Source of the DNA: Planctomycetaceae bacterium
GTDB lineage: Bacteria > Planctomycetota > Planctomycetia > Pirellulales > Pirellulaceae
Length of the DNA stretch: 50,312 nt
Direction of reading: 5' to 3'
NCBI GenBank assembly: GCA_016794985.1
Contig: JAEUIQ010000085.1
Span: 1 to 50,312 of the forward strand
The notes under the pieces are model-generated. The model ran no database searches and was not told the DNA's origin. It saw only the letters and a program-made list of their open reading frames with translations. Below, in pieces: positions 15,716 to 25,900 of the stretch. Numbering within the stretch: the first letter of the stretch is position 1; every line of letters begins with the position of its first letter. The position numbers and the translations under genes are program-made.

Positions 15716-17584
15716 TTATCGATTCCCACCACCGTTGCCGTTCGACCCGCCAGTCGCTTCGCCACCTGCCGGCCCTCCTGCTTCGCCACCAGTCCCCGCG
15801 CCAGTTTCGGCACCACCTTGGCTCCCGGCACTGCCCGCGGCGCCAGAATCCGCCGGAGCCGCTGGATCAGTCGGAGCCGCTGGATCAGTCGGTGCCGCTG
15901 GATTGGCCGGAGCCGCGGGATTGGCCGGAGCTTCTGCGGCCGGGCCAGACGTACCGACGGGCGTTGTTGTTGGGAGTGTAGCGTTGCCCGACTTCGGCAT
16001 TTCGACTTTTCCAACAATTTTTTCCAATGCTTCAGCAGAGTTACCCATCCCGGCCAAAACGCGGACGCTGTTGGACTGTTGACGCAGAAATTTTTCTGCT
16101 GGAGCCATCGTACGCTCCTGAGCTGCCGTCAATGGTTTTTCTTCAACAAAGCCAATGTCGGTCACAGCCAACAGGGTCTTCATTTCCTTTTCAAGTTCGT
16201 CAATCAACTTGGTTGTTTCGGCATCAGCCGCGTAAACGGCTTTCAATCCGGTTGGTGTTTTGCCGGACGCGCCTAAGATACCGCGAGCCGCGGAAACAAC
16301 CAATTTGACGTCAATGCGGGCGTAATGCAAATGGTAAGGGAACAAGCCATCTTCGGAAAAATCTGAAAGGCCAGACATTCCCGACATGCCACCCATCCCG
16401 CGAGCCGAACCTTCGGACGCGCCCACGTTCCTCGACGCGCCACCCGCCATTTCTGGGCCCTCAATTTCCTCGTCGCCCGAGGTTTTCTTCTTCGCTTTGG
16501 CTTGGTCGGTTTTATCTTTGATCAACTCGTCGATCTTGACTTGCTGTTGAGCCAGCAACACGCGGGCACGAGCATCCTTCGTCACGTAGACCACCAATTG
16601 ACCCAAATTATCCAGGAAGACTTTGGGTGTCTCGATGGGCAGGTCGGAAAGTGCCAAGAAAGCATCCAATCGCAACCATTTGCCAGCTTCCTTTTTGGTA
16701 GCAACTTTAGTCAGGGCCGTTTTGACGTCCGCAACTTTCGGATCGGCGGCTGGCAGATTCAAGCCTGCCAGCGTTTGAACGGCGCGACGTGACAACAAGT
16801 AGCCCGGTTGATCTTCCGATTGATTGCTGTCGTACTTCGCAATCACTTGCAGCATCGAATCCACGACTCGGTTTCGAACATCAGCCCGCAAGCGTTCTCG
16901 GGCCGGAAGCTGTCCATCAATTTCAGCGTGACGTTGAACGCCGCTCAGGGCCGCCGCCACCAGGTAAGCTGGGCTAGTCGGCTCGTCAATGATCTTCAAG
17001 AGTTCCCCCAAAGCTGCCAAGTAGAGCTTTGGTGGTCGTTCGCCCGGAATCCCTTCTTGGGCATCCAATAGACCCATGATGATTGCGGCATTGATGCGGG
17101 CCGCTGGATGATAATTCTTGGTCGCCACCTCCACCGTTTTGGGCAAAACAATCCCCAAAAGAAAGGGCCGGTTGTTATCCGACGTTTGACGAACAATCTT
17201 TTGTATGAAGTCTTGCCGCATTTTGCCGAACCCGGTTTGAGCATCCGCATTCAGGGCGGTCATTTCTGCCAAAACAACTTGCTCGACCCAATTGCGAACC
17301 ATCCCTTGGTCGGCACCTGAGATGGCATTCGCGCCTTGCAACGCCGCGATGACCTTCGATTCGAATTCGCCCCGCACCCGACGCACTTCGGCTAATTTGT
17401 TGCGGTCTACTTTGGGGTCCAAGCCATTGCTGTTGAATTGCTCTGGAACCGCCACGGTTAAGTAGGCTTCCGCGGCTTCTTGTTTGGACCATGCCGACTT
17501 CGGTGTCTCCAATACACCACAAGCAAGGCAACACAACAGCAACAGCAGAAAAGTTCGAAGTGGCTTCTTCATGGAAGTTCTCAT
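15716..17584 (-). CDS. Secreted planctomycete protein with Pro/Ala/Gly-rich tail
   Basis: About 622 residues from the ATG at 17584; another ATG at 17572 is equally good, and the frame is open to 17722 but without a signal there. The signal peptide is MKKPLRTFLLLLLCCLACG, with LACG a possible lipobox, so a lipoprotein is conceivable. The mature part is alpha-helical with HEAT-like alternation (residues of about 100-380), then a Lys-rich stretch, a Gly/Met/Ser loop (GMGGMSGMSGLSDFSEDG) and another helical block. The tail is low complexity with repeats of the type NPAAP/TDPAAP, then Gly/Ala/Glu-rich. I recognise no enzyme motif. It may be a cell-envelope structural or scaffolding protein. Confidence 0.75.
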   Translation of the reverse strand: MRTSMKKPLRTFLLLLLCCLACGVLETPKSAWSKQEAAEAYLTVAVPEQFNSNGLDPKVDRNKLAEVRRVRGEFESKVIAALQGANAISGADQGMVRNWVEQVVLAEMTALNADAQTGFGKMRQDFIQKIVRQTSDNNRPFLLGIVLPKTVEVATKNYHPAARINAAIIMGLLDAQEGIPGERPPKLYLAALGELLKIIDEPTSPAYLVAAALSGVQRHAEIDGQLPARERLRADVRNRVVDSMLQVIAKYDSNQSEDQPGYLLSRRAVQTLAGLNLPAADPKVADVKTALTKVATKKEAGKWLRLDAFLALSDLPIETPKVFLDNLGQLVVYVTKDARARVLLAQQQVKIDELIKDKTDQAKAKKKTSGDEEIEGPEMAGGASRNVGASEGSARGMGGMSGMSGLSDFSEDGLFPYHLHYARIDVKLVVSAARGILGASGKTPTGLKAVYAADAETTKLIDELEKEMKTLLAVTDIGFVEEKPLTAAQERTMAPAEKFLRQQSNSVRVLAGMGNSAEALEKIVGKVEMPKSGNATLPTTTPVGTSGPAAEAPANPAAPANPAAPTDPAAPTDPAAPADSGAAGSAGSQGGAETGAGTGGEAGGPAGGEATGGSNGNGGGNR

Positions 17585-17790
17585 GGTTTGAAAACGAGTT
17601 CCTGGCAGTGCCGAAATCCAGGTGAGTTGGACTGGCGGTTGACCAAACGCTGGTAGTTCGACGCTTGGTGAAAGCGATAGTTCCCCGTGGGAGCGGGATT
17701 TCCGCCCTATTATGCTCGCCAACCTGAATTATGGTAACCTGTCGAACAGGATTGATCCATATTTCTGGCAGATTCCGCGGGCCGTTGAGA

Positions 17791-19077
17791 TTACCGCAAC
17801 TGAATAGATGGGCTGTAGGGGAAATAACTCCGGCGCTGCCCGCCAAACCGGATTTCCAAGCCCAGAGTTAGGGCCAATTGATTCATGAATTTAAGTTCAT
17901 TGGCAGGCAGTACGAAATAATTCGTGGCGTCGACCCGCAGGGCCCACCAAGGCCGAAACGCGTATTTGATCCCGAGCGAAAGCGGAATCTGCATCGCAAA
18001 TTCATCAACCGAACCGCCCGTTTCGTCCAAGAATGAATACTTTCCCGCCCCCAATCCCAATCCAGTGTACGGTCGCCATCTGGAGTCGCCCCACGGATAG
18101 TACATCACCGAAACGTCTGCCAACCGGATGGAGACGTCGTTTCCGCCCGGATCAGTATTCGTGCTGCCAAATCCCATTCCGATTTGAGCTCCCCAAAAAT
18201 GCTCGTAGTCCCAGCCTAATCGTAGCCCCGAGATCGTCCCGTGAGTTTGGTCCAAATTTTCGGTCAGGTTCCAACTGAAAAGGGCCCCGGTGTAGCCATC
18301 AATGAAATACGGCCGATTGACCCAACTTGTACCAAACAACGGCTGGCCCCGGTCGATATGCCGCGGACCAATGTATGGCTGCCCGTGTCCTAAGTAGGGC
18401 CGCGGCACCCGGTCCACCAAATGGCTAGGCACGACGGAAAAAGGAAATCCCAGCGATCCGGTGTCGGCCGGCTGATTCCCGCGAAACAGAAAATTTCCCA
18501 ACCCTTGCTGGACCGCAAAAGGATTGAGCCAGAACGTGCGCGGTTGCTCCAGCGGCGGACCGCCCGGCCACGATCCCCGCAGGTATGGCCGATTCGGAAA
18601 CAATGGTCTCCACCGCAAACGCTCAGCCAAGCGGGGAACCAGATAAGGCCGATTCGGGAACAGCGGTGCCGGCCCATACTCGGACCATTCCTGCCCTTCG
18701 GCCGCCATCGGGTAGGCTTCCGTATCAAAGTAACTTCCCTCCGCCAGAATCGGAGCAGCGGTCGAGTTTGAATGCTTGCTTCCGACCACTCGTCCACCGG
18801 GGCCTTCCACGATCGACAGCGAATCCGGATTTTCCGCCTGCATCCAACCCGCTGGATCGACGTTCGGGTCGTCCAATTCAAGTTCGCCAGTCGCGATGGG
18901 GCTCCATTCTTGGGCCATCACGTTCGGGGCAACCCATCCTAATCCGAGAGAGAGTCCTAACCCGATGAAGAGCCAACTAAACAGCAAATACTTCAGCCAC
19001 CGATGGCACATACGGCCCGTCCAACTGGCCTCGGCGATCGGTGAATCTCGTCTCATAACACTCACTAAACTCAACAT
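17791..19077 (-). CDS. Outer-membrane beta-barrel protein
   Basis: About 428 residues from the ATG at 19077. ATGs at 19056 and 19011 are alternatives; the last would place MCHRWLKYLLFSWLFIGLG right at the start of the signal peptide. Cleavage is likely near VMAQEW. Residues of about 140-260 are unusually rich in Pro, Arg and aromatics with two copies of PLFPNRPYL. The final 170 residues form alternating aromatic beta strands (GLRLGWDYEHFWGAQIGMGF, YYPWGDSRWRPYTGLGLGAG, GIKYAFRPWWALRVDATNYF), typical of small porin-like barrels. Function unknown; a surface or pore protein of the outer membrane is inferred. Confidence 0.75.
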   Translation of the reverse strand: MLSLVSVMRRDSPIAEASWTGRMCHRWLKYLLFSWLFIGLGLSLGLGWVAPNVMAQEWSPIATGELELDDPNVDPAGWMQAENPDSLSIVEGPGGRVVGSKHSNSTAAPILAEGSYFDTEAYPMAAEGQEWSEYGPAPLFPNRPYLVPRLAERLRWRPLFPNRPYLRGSWPGGPPLEQPRTFWLNPFAVQQGLGNFLFRGNQPADTGSLGFPFSVVPSHLVDRVPRPYLGHGQPYIGPRHIDRGQPLFGTSWVNRPYFIDGYTGALFSWNLTENLDQTHGTISGLRLGWDYEHFWGAQIGMGFGSTNTDPGGNDVSIRLADVSVMYYPWGDSRWRPYTGLGLGAGKYSFLDETGGSVDEFAMQIPLSLGIKYAFRPWWALRVDATNYFVLPANELKFMNQLALTLGLEIRFGGQRRSYFPYSPSIQLR

Positions 19078-19080
19078 CAC

Positions 19081-19342
19081 AACAGCCGAGAGTTCGGCGC
19101 GGGATTATGAGAGTGTCAGCAAACGGTGTCAACATCATTCACGGATGGTTCGAACTACAAACCCGTTCAGCGAGGAACGGGGTTCGGCAAATCCCCAAGA
19201 CCGAGACCATCAACAGCACTCGTTCGTTCGAGGAGAGGCAATCCGCACATGGAGTACGCGGTCCACTCAAACACCGGCGGCTTATTGTGCGGTCACTCAT
19301 GCCACGGCAATTTGTCTTGGCGTTACTCAACTTGTCTTGGCG
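19081..19342. other. Intergenic region with a 20 bp tandem duplication
   Basis: No gene. TTGTCTTGGCGTTACTCAAC is repeated in degenerate form immediately afterwards (TTGTCTTGGCGTTATTCCAC) at about 19312-19351, just past the 3' end of tyrS and overlapping its last codons on the opposite strand. Reading frames here have no ribosome-binding sites or natural composition. Confidence 0.5.
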
Positions 19343-20650
19343 TTATTCCACAACGCGCAACAAGGCGTAGTTTTTCTTCCCTCGACGCAAGACGATCATC
19401 GTCGGACTGGACAGATCGGCTGTGGTGATTTGGTGCGTTTCGGACTCGATCCGGCGATTGTTGACATAGGCTCCGCCTTCAACCACCACGCGTCGAGCCT
19501 CGCCTTTGCTCTTCGTCAGTTTGGCTTCAACCAAGGCATCGGCAATGGCCAATCCTTCCGCCAAGCGCGACGCCGCTAATCGGCTCGAAGGCACCTCGGC
19601 AAATATCTGATTCAGATCGTCGTCACTTTCGAACTTGCCAATTTCACCTCCGAAGAAAATCTCGGTCGCCTGGCGAACCAAATTCAAAGCCGCTGCACCA
19701 TGAATCAGTTCCGTCAGCCACTCGGCCAAACGAATCTGACTGGCTGCCCGTTCAGGTTCAGTTTGACGGCAACGGTCCAGATGTTCGACTTCTTCTTGCG
19801 ATAACTCGGTCAAAAATCGCAGGCACTTGCTAGCATCTTCATCGGCTACGTTGCGCCAATACTGGTAGAAGTGGTAGGGAGAGGTCTTTTTTCCATCCAA
19901 CCACAAGGCTCCACCTTCCGTTTTACCCATCTTTGTCCCGTCCGATTTGGTCAACAACGGACAGGTCATCCCAAAGACTTCCGCCCCCGCCATTCGGCGT
20001 GCAAGGTCGATGCCTGCGGTGACGTTCCCCCATTGATCGCTACCACCCAATTGGAGTTCGCAACCGTAGGTTCGATTCAAATGGACAAAGTCGTAAGCTT
20101 GCAGCAGCATGTAACTGAACTCGGTGTAACTGATCCCAACATCCGGATTTTCGAGCCGATTCTTCACGGAATCTTTGCTGATCATGACGTTGACCGGCAC
20201 GTTCTTTCCCACATCGCGCAAGAAATCCAAGTAAGAAAATTGGCTGATCCAATCATAATTGTTGACCAACAGTGCTGGGCCAAGCGCCGAGTGATCACTT
20301 GACGTGAAATCCAATAACTCTGACATCTGCCGCCGAATCGCAACGACATTGGCTTCGATTTGGTCGAGTGATTGTAAATTACGCTCTTGCGACTTGCCGC
20401 TCGGATCCCCAATGGAGCCGGTGGCGCCCCCTACCAACGCTATGGGGCGATGCCCAGCCTTTTGGAAACGACGCAGCATCAACAACGGCAGCAGATGCCC
20501 CACGTGTAAAGAATCGCTGGTGGGGTCGAAGCCGGCGTAGACCGTACGCGGCCGCTCGAGTAGCCAACTACCCATCCGGTCTGACGTGCTTTGATACACC
20601 AACTGTCGCCATTGAAGTTCGTTGTAAATGTCCGTTACTTTTTGGCTCAT
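19343..20650 (-). CDS. tyrS: Tyrosyl-tRNA synthetase
   Basis: 435 residues from the ATG at 20650 (an upstream in-frame TTG at 20671 is rejected). It joins tyrosine to tRNA-Tyr in the cytoplasm. The class I HIGH motif appears as HVGH at residues 49-52, within YAGFDPTSDSLHVGHLLPLL. The tyrosine-binding region includes YTEFSYMLLQAYDF and LQLGGSDQWGN. The KMSKS loop reads KMGKT near residue 240, a variant seen in TyrZ/TyrS relatives. The C-terminal S4 RNA-binding domain is present (LTKSKGEARRVVVEGGAYVN). It stands alone, oriented away from the beta-helix gene. Confidence 0.97.
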   Translation of the reverse strand: MSQKVTDIYNELQWRQLVYQSTSDRMGSWLLERPRTVYAGFDPTSDSLHVGHLLPLLMLRRFQKAGHRPIALVGGATGSIGDPSGKSQERNLQSLDQIEANVVAIRRQMSELLDFTSSDHSALGPALLVNNYDWISQFSYLDFLRDVGKNVPVNVMISKDSVKNRLENPDVGISYTEFSYMLLQAYDFVHLNRTYGCELQLGGSDQWGNVTAGIDLARRMAGAEVFGMTCPLLTKSDGTKMGKTEGGALWLDGKKTSPYHFYQYWRNVADEDASKCLRFLTELSQEEVEHLDRCRQTEPERAASQIRLAEWLTELIHGAAALNLVRQATEIFFGGEIGKFESDDDLNQIFAEVPSSRLAASRLAEGLAIADALVEAKLTKSKGEARRVVVEGGAYVNNRRIESETHQITTADLSSPTMIVLRRGKKNYALLRVVE

Positions 20651-20884
20651 CGCGGGTCCGTGAGTAATCAATTGATGGAAAGAAGGGCCACCGCCGGCCG
20701 ACGGTTGACCGACGTCGTCGCGGCAAAATTATGCCAAACCCCAGTTCTGCCTGACTTTCCTAACCCTTGTGCTAGGAAAATCTTATTTGGACTGACGTTG
20801 CATGATAAATCCTACAGATAATTAGCGATAGGCGAAGGTACCTCGCCAGTGTCAACCATCGCAATGACTTAGCAGAGTTTCTGT

Positions 20885-21967
20885 ATGTTCCGATTTTCGA
20901 AGCTGATCCGGAATAGTCGACAAGTTCTCGCCCGTCGGAAGATTTGCACTTGGCTGCTAGCAGCATTGATGGTGGCTTGTGGGACCACGGCTCCGGCTAT
21001 CGGTGATGTGTGGTACGTCGATAACGAAAACGGCCAAGACACCAACAGCGGACGAACGCAAGAGATTGGTGCCCAAGCCGCCGGGCCATTTCGTACAATC
21101 AATCGCGCTTTGGCAGCCGCAAAGCTTGGAGACACCATTGTGTTGGCCAAAAACGAGTCGCCGTACCGAGAGGTGATCACCTTTGCTGGTTCGGACAACT
21201 CGGGCTTTCCGGGGCAGCCATTTCGTTTGATCGGCAATGGAGCTGTTCTCAGTGGCACTCAAGAGATCTTGCCAGGGCAATGGCAATCGATCGGAGATGG
21301 CATTTACGAATGCCGTCCCGCAGACGGAGCATTTCAACAATTGTATTTGGGGGCTCGACCAGCTTCGTTTCAGTCGCTCACACAGGGCACGCTCAGCGAA
21401 TTGCAGCCGCTGGGTTGGACTCTGATTGACGGGCGATTGTATTTTCGGACGGAAGACGGCATGTTGCCGAACATGTACGATCTGCACTACGCCGCCGCGC
21501 AGACCGGAATCACATTGTATCTGGTCCGCCACGTCTCGATCGAGAATCTAACGATTCAAGGATTTTGGCAAGACGGAATTAACGCTCATGACAATGTCCG
21601 TGATACCAAAGTTGTGGGAGTCACGGTTCGCGGCAACGGTCGGAGCGGCATCAGCGTCGGCGGTAGCAGTCGTTTGGATGTCGTTAGCTCTTTGATTGGC
21701 GACAATTGGCACAATCAAGTGCGAGCGGAAGGCGTGAGCCATGTCCGGTTACTGGGTAGTAATGTGTTAGCAAACGGGCATGGCGAAGCGAAGTATCAAC
21801 TCGATCAAGGTCAGATCACGGAGGAAGTGCCAGTCGTCAACGCGCCAATCGAGCGACGTTTGCAAGCGGTACCGGTTCGTCAAGCCAGCCCCGGCTCGGT
21901 ACTTGAACCATCGGCAACGCCGACGCGATCTTCGCGACTTTTCTACGATGATGCAATTTACCGATAA
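20885..21967 (+). CDS. Exported parallel beta-helix protein
   Basis: A protein of 360 residues. The N-terminus has a basic stretch and hydrophobic core (TWLLAALMVACGTTAPA); cleavage may occur after APA, or the Cys may be lipidated because MVAC resembles a lipobox. The start of the mature chain, VWYVDNENGQDTNSG with GPFRTINRALAAAKLGDTIV, is the classic DUF1565-like opening of right-handed beta-helix proteins. Residues of about 220-300 show beta-helix coils (VSIENLTIQGFWQDGINAHD, VVGVTVRGNGRSGISVGG). No polysaccharide-lyase active-site signature is evident. It may bind or cleave polysaccharide; that is inference from fold alone. Confidence 0.75.
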   Translation: MFRFSKLIRNSRQVLARRKICTWLLAALMVACGTTAPAIGDVWYVDNENGQDTNSGRTQEIGAQAAGPFRTINRALAAAKLGDTIVLAKNESPYREVITFAGSDNSGFPGQPFRLIGNGAVLSGTQEILPGQWQSIGDGIYECRPADGAFQQLYLGARPASFQSLTQGTLSELQPLGWTLIDGRLYFRTEDGMLPNMYDLHYAAAQTGITLYLVRHVSIENLTIQGFWQDGINAHDNVRDTKVVGVTVRGNGRSGISVGGSSRLDVVSSLIGDNWHNQVRAEGVSHVRLLGSNVLANGHGEAKYQLDQGQITEEVPVVNAPIERRLQAVPVRQASPGSVLEPSATPTRSSRLFYDDAIYR

Positions 21968-22175
21968 AGCACGACCTTTGCTCGCATCGTGATTTTCAGA
22001 TCCCTTCACAAAGGCCACACGGCTTCGGATTAAAACGAGCGTTTTCATTGACGCATCATCGGGTGAGAGTAGACTAACACGATTCGTACCGATCGCTGCA
22101 TGGCCTGCGGCGTGGCGATAGGTTGCGGGTCGCACTCTACATCGTGAAGCGCAGGAACCACCGAAGGCGAAGTTC

Positions 22176-22841
22176 ATGCGACGTTTCGTTTTTAGCTCGA
22201 TTTTGTGCTTGGGCTTTTGTTTGTTGGCACTTGGACTGGTTGGGCCAAACGCCTACGGACAATGCCCGACTCCCGCCATTCCGGCCTGTCCATGCCCCTG
22301 TCCGCCGTGGCCTTCGATTGAAAACGTGTGTCCGCCCGGTGATGGTCATTATTACTTGGAGCGCGGTGAGAATTGCGGGACTTGTGGATACACCTACGAC
22401 CAACTCGCCCAGGTCTGGCGGTATACCTCGAAGAACTGCGTTTCGGATTGCCGTTGCGTCTTGCCAGCCGTCTACAAAGGTTCCGGTATTATCACCACCG
22501 CTTGCACGAAGCGAGTTTTGACGGACAGGGAGTTTCTTTTGGAACTTCAGGTTGCCGACGGAGCCCCCCATACCTTCCGTTTTTACTTGCCCGACTTTGA
22601 TCCTGATACCTTCAAATACACCTTGGAGTTGGGCGGACGAACTTGGAACGTCAGCGTGTTGTACCAAGATCCCGTTGGTCTCCAATGCGCGCCCTCGCCG
22701 AGTGGATTCCCACACAATCTTTCAAGCACACTGACCACCAAGTCCTTCGGTACGTTTCGACATGCTCACAACGATAAGGAAGGCAATTGCAAGGTTCATG
22801 CCTTTGGTGATTTTCAAGTGATGATCACGCTGGAACCCTAG
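22176..22841 (+). CDS. Secreted cysteine-rich protein of unknown function
   Basis: A protein of 221 residues with a clear signal peptide (RRFVFSSILCLGFCLLALGL, cleavage near AYGQC) and a GAAGG ribosome-binding site. The mature N-terminal third is Cys- and Pro-rich (CPTPAIPACPCPCPPWP, ENCGTCGYTY, NCVSDCRC), suggesting several disulfides outside the cytoplasm. The second half is beta-rich (FLLELQVADGAPHTFRFYLP, FKYTLELGGRTWNVSVLYQD). I do not recognise a family. It lies 208 bp after the beta-helix gene on the same strand but with its own ribosome-binding site and no overlap, so an operon is uncertain. Confidence 0.7.
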   Translation: MRRFVFSSILCLGFCLLALGLVGPNAYGQCPTPAIPACPCPCPPWPSIENVCPPGDGHYYLERGENCGTCGYTYDQLAQVWRYTSKNCVSDCRCVLPAVYKGSGIITTACTKRVLTDREFLLELQVADGAPHTFRFYLPDFDPDTFKYTLELGGRTWNVSVLYQDPVGLQCAPSPSGFPHNLSSTLTTKSFGTFRHAHNDKEGNCKVHAFGDFQVMITLEP

Positions 22842-22943
22842 ACGCCGAGACCGCGCCTCTGTCGCATTCGGCCCATGTCCCGAAATCTGAGCCTTGGCAT
22901 TGCCTATCACCTGGGCGGGCACATGAATTTGCTTCGGTTGAAT

Positions 22944-25900
22944 TCATTCCGTGTGGGTCGGGGAAACGTTGGGCAACGGGCGGGCGATTCGGAAACCGAC
23001 GTAGGTGGTGTAGATATCGACACTCGATAACGGTTCGGCCCCAATTCCAGCCGGAGAATTGCTGAATGCAGTGATTTGCGAACGACGTGTATTGCCATGC
23101 GTGAAATAACCGGCGGCGTTCGGCGATGCCGCCTGGGATGCGTGGCAAATCTCCTCCAGGTTCCCATACATGTCGAACAATCCCTCCGCGTTGGGCAAGA
23201 GGCTGGCCACCGACCGATCCGAGGTTCGCGAGTTCTCGAAAGACCACGCAAAGTCCAGCATGACGGCTCCATCTGGCGATCGCAAGTTCAATGGCGCATC
23301 ACTGCTGCGGTTGGCATGTTGCCATTCTGGCGAGGTGAGCAGACGAAATCCCTTCCGTTGCGGATCAACAACAATCTTCGGAACTTCGGAGGGTTTCCAA
23401 CCAGCCGGATAACTTCTCTCGCTCGCCCCAAGCCCGTTGTCGTCTGTCAGCCAATTGCAATATTCTAGGACCAAGCTGAGATCGGTCTCAGGGCGACCAT
23501 GCTCAAAAGGAAGAAAGTTTAACGCGGCAGTCTCGACAGGCAAACCATCAAGCGAAGGTCGGGGAGTGCCATACTTCGCGACAAGTTCGGACCGAGCCGA
23601 GACAAAATCCAGAATTTCTTGGTACGTTAGCTCCGTCGTACAAACCGCGAGGCTGCCGTCGGGATTGCTGGGGTCTGGAATGATCGAAAATGCCAAGCCA
23701 TTGCGGTCGATCAGGACGTGGCCCAGGCGACCGTCAGGATCGGACTTGGCTCGCCGTTGTGGTCGGCCACTCACGCGCGGATCATGTCCCAACCTCCGCA
23801 TCAATAACTCAGCTGCGGAAAAACACCCAGCATCGGGATCGTTCACGACATGATGCAAAGCAACATCGTCCAGCCAGTCGCGGACGGTCGCGTCAACAAC
23901 CGACGACGCTTGTTGGCAAAACGCCAAAAGAACCGATCGCCGCAAGTCATGATTCTCCCACAGTTCCAAGCGTTGTTCGCGATAGATTTCACGTAGAACG
24001 CTAAGGTTCAACCGACCGGGAACGGCAGCATGGACCGCTAGGATCCTGGCCGGATCGGACGGGGAACGCCCATACAACTGAACCAACGGATCACGATGGC
24101 CCGCATTGGCCATCGCAAGGCTCAGTGTTACCAAACGCCATGGGTCGGCTTCACCAGTCCAGCGCTCTCGCGCTAGCGTATTCAAGTCGTTCGCAAGACC
24201 TAGGGCGGCCATCGCACTTGTCGCGGCTTTGAATTGAGGTGTTTTCCAACGATGGGCTTGGTCGAGAAAGTACTCGATCGCTGATGAACGGGTTGGCGAC
24301 ATCGAGACGATCCCCAATGCCAAGGCTGAGAGATCTGTCGCCGGGTGCGCCGACGCAAACAATTCGCGAAAATGTGGCAATAATTCCGAACTTGCCGGTG
24401 CGAGGATCGTCAACCATTGCGGCACCATCGAAATGGGTTCCGCGACCAAGGCACCGACCAACGCCGGGCCATGATCGGCCCAACGATTACTCGTTGGCTC
24501 CGTGCAAACTTCGGCCACAAAAGCGCGCAAGCGGCGGCGAGGGTCTTCTTTCGAATCAGCGTAGACCGCGGACCAGGACGCGGAAGAAACGCCATTGGTT
24601 TGACCAAGTCGTTGGACGATAACTTGCAGTTGATCCGGTGTGGATTCGGGGGAAATTGCCGCAGCGATCAGTGCCTCACGAGCCGATGGATGATCCGCAG
24701 CGATTCCCAGTGCGGCACGAAGTCTGGCCGCAGAACCATTGGGTTGCGCCTCATAAATGGTCAGCAAGCGAGGCAGCGCCAACTCGGATTCGGCATCCAA
24801 TTGGGTCAAGGCTGCCGGAACTGCCGAAAACTGATCTTGAAGCAAATTGTCGATTGCTTGGGCGACTCTTTCTTCGCGACGCTGTCGCGCGCTATCGCTA
24901 ACCAACCAACCAATCACCAGCGCTACTGCCAGCAGAGCAACCGAGCCCAAGCCAACATGTCGCAGCAGTCGTCTTCGTCCCGCAGCCCAAACAGCTTGCT
25001 CACCTGGCGAGCGCGGACTTTTTCTCAGTAACCACTGCCAGGACAACCACTCCGCGTGGGTTGGCAAGTAGCGTGGGTCGCGACCCGGACGAACTTGCGC
25101 CCCGAGTTCTCGCAACCTCAGTTGAGCTCTTCCTTGTCGAGTTCGCCCCAGTTGGCGGTCTAGCCAGCCACGAATGGATTCGATCAAGCTGTCATGAGTG
25201 AGTTGATAAGCAATCGTCGGCAAGTCGTCTGTCCCAGAGCCTATCGAACTCGCACCCGTTTCCCCCGGCGAAATCAACTTCAGCTGTCCATCCAAAGACT
25301 TGAGAGTTTCTTCAAAGACCTGCGCTGATGTCGACGCGCCGCAAATCGTCTGCAACTCGGATTTCAGTTTGCTGCCACTGCGAATATCCGCACCCATCGG
25401 AGGCAATAACGCCGCGAGGATCCTTTGCGCCAACGGAGCCTGACTGCGAAGTCGCTTGTCGCGACTCTCGCTGCCAAATGTCGCTTCCAAAAACTTTTCA
25501 CCCACTCCGGCAACGCCACCCACTTCTTGCAATTCGGTCAAGGTCCAAGGACGTCCCCGAAACAACTCGGCGAACATCACCAGCCGAACACAGACCACAT
25601 AATCCGCCGTTGCGAGCTCGGAAAAAACAACTCGGAAGAACTCTTCATGCGCCGGTGTCAATTCAGCGTCATCGGGCAATTGCCCAAAGGCTTGGCCATA
25701 CTTCACCAAAATCCTCCGGGCATGTTTTCTTTCGAATAAATCGATCGCCTGCGCGTTTTCACCTTCACGCAAATCGAATCCCAGACCGTAAGTAAAACGA
25801 GTCAAGTGAGTCAGAAAATCGTCGCGACACAACACCAGAGCCTGGAGTGATCGGCCATCACAGAATCGCAAAGCTCGCACCAAATCCGAATTCTGAAAAT

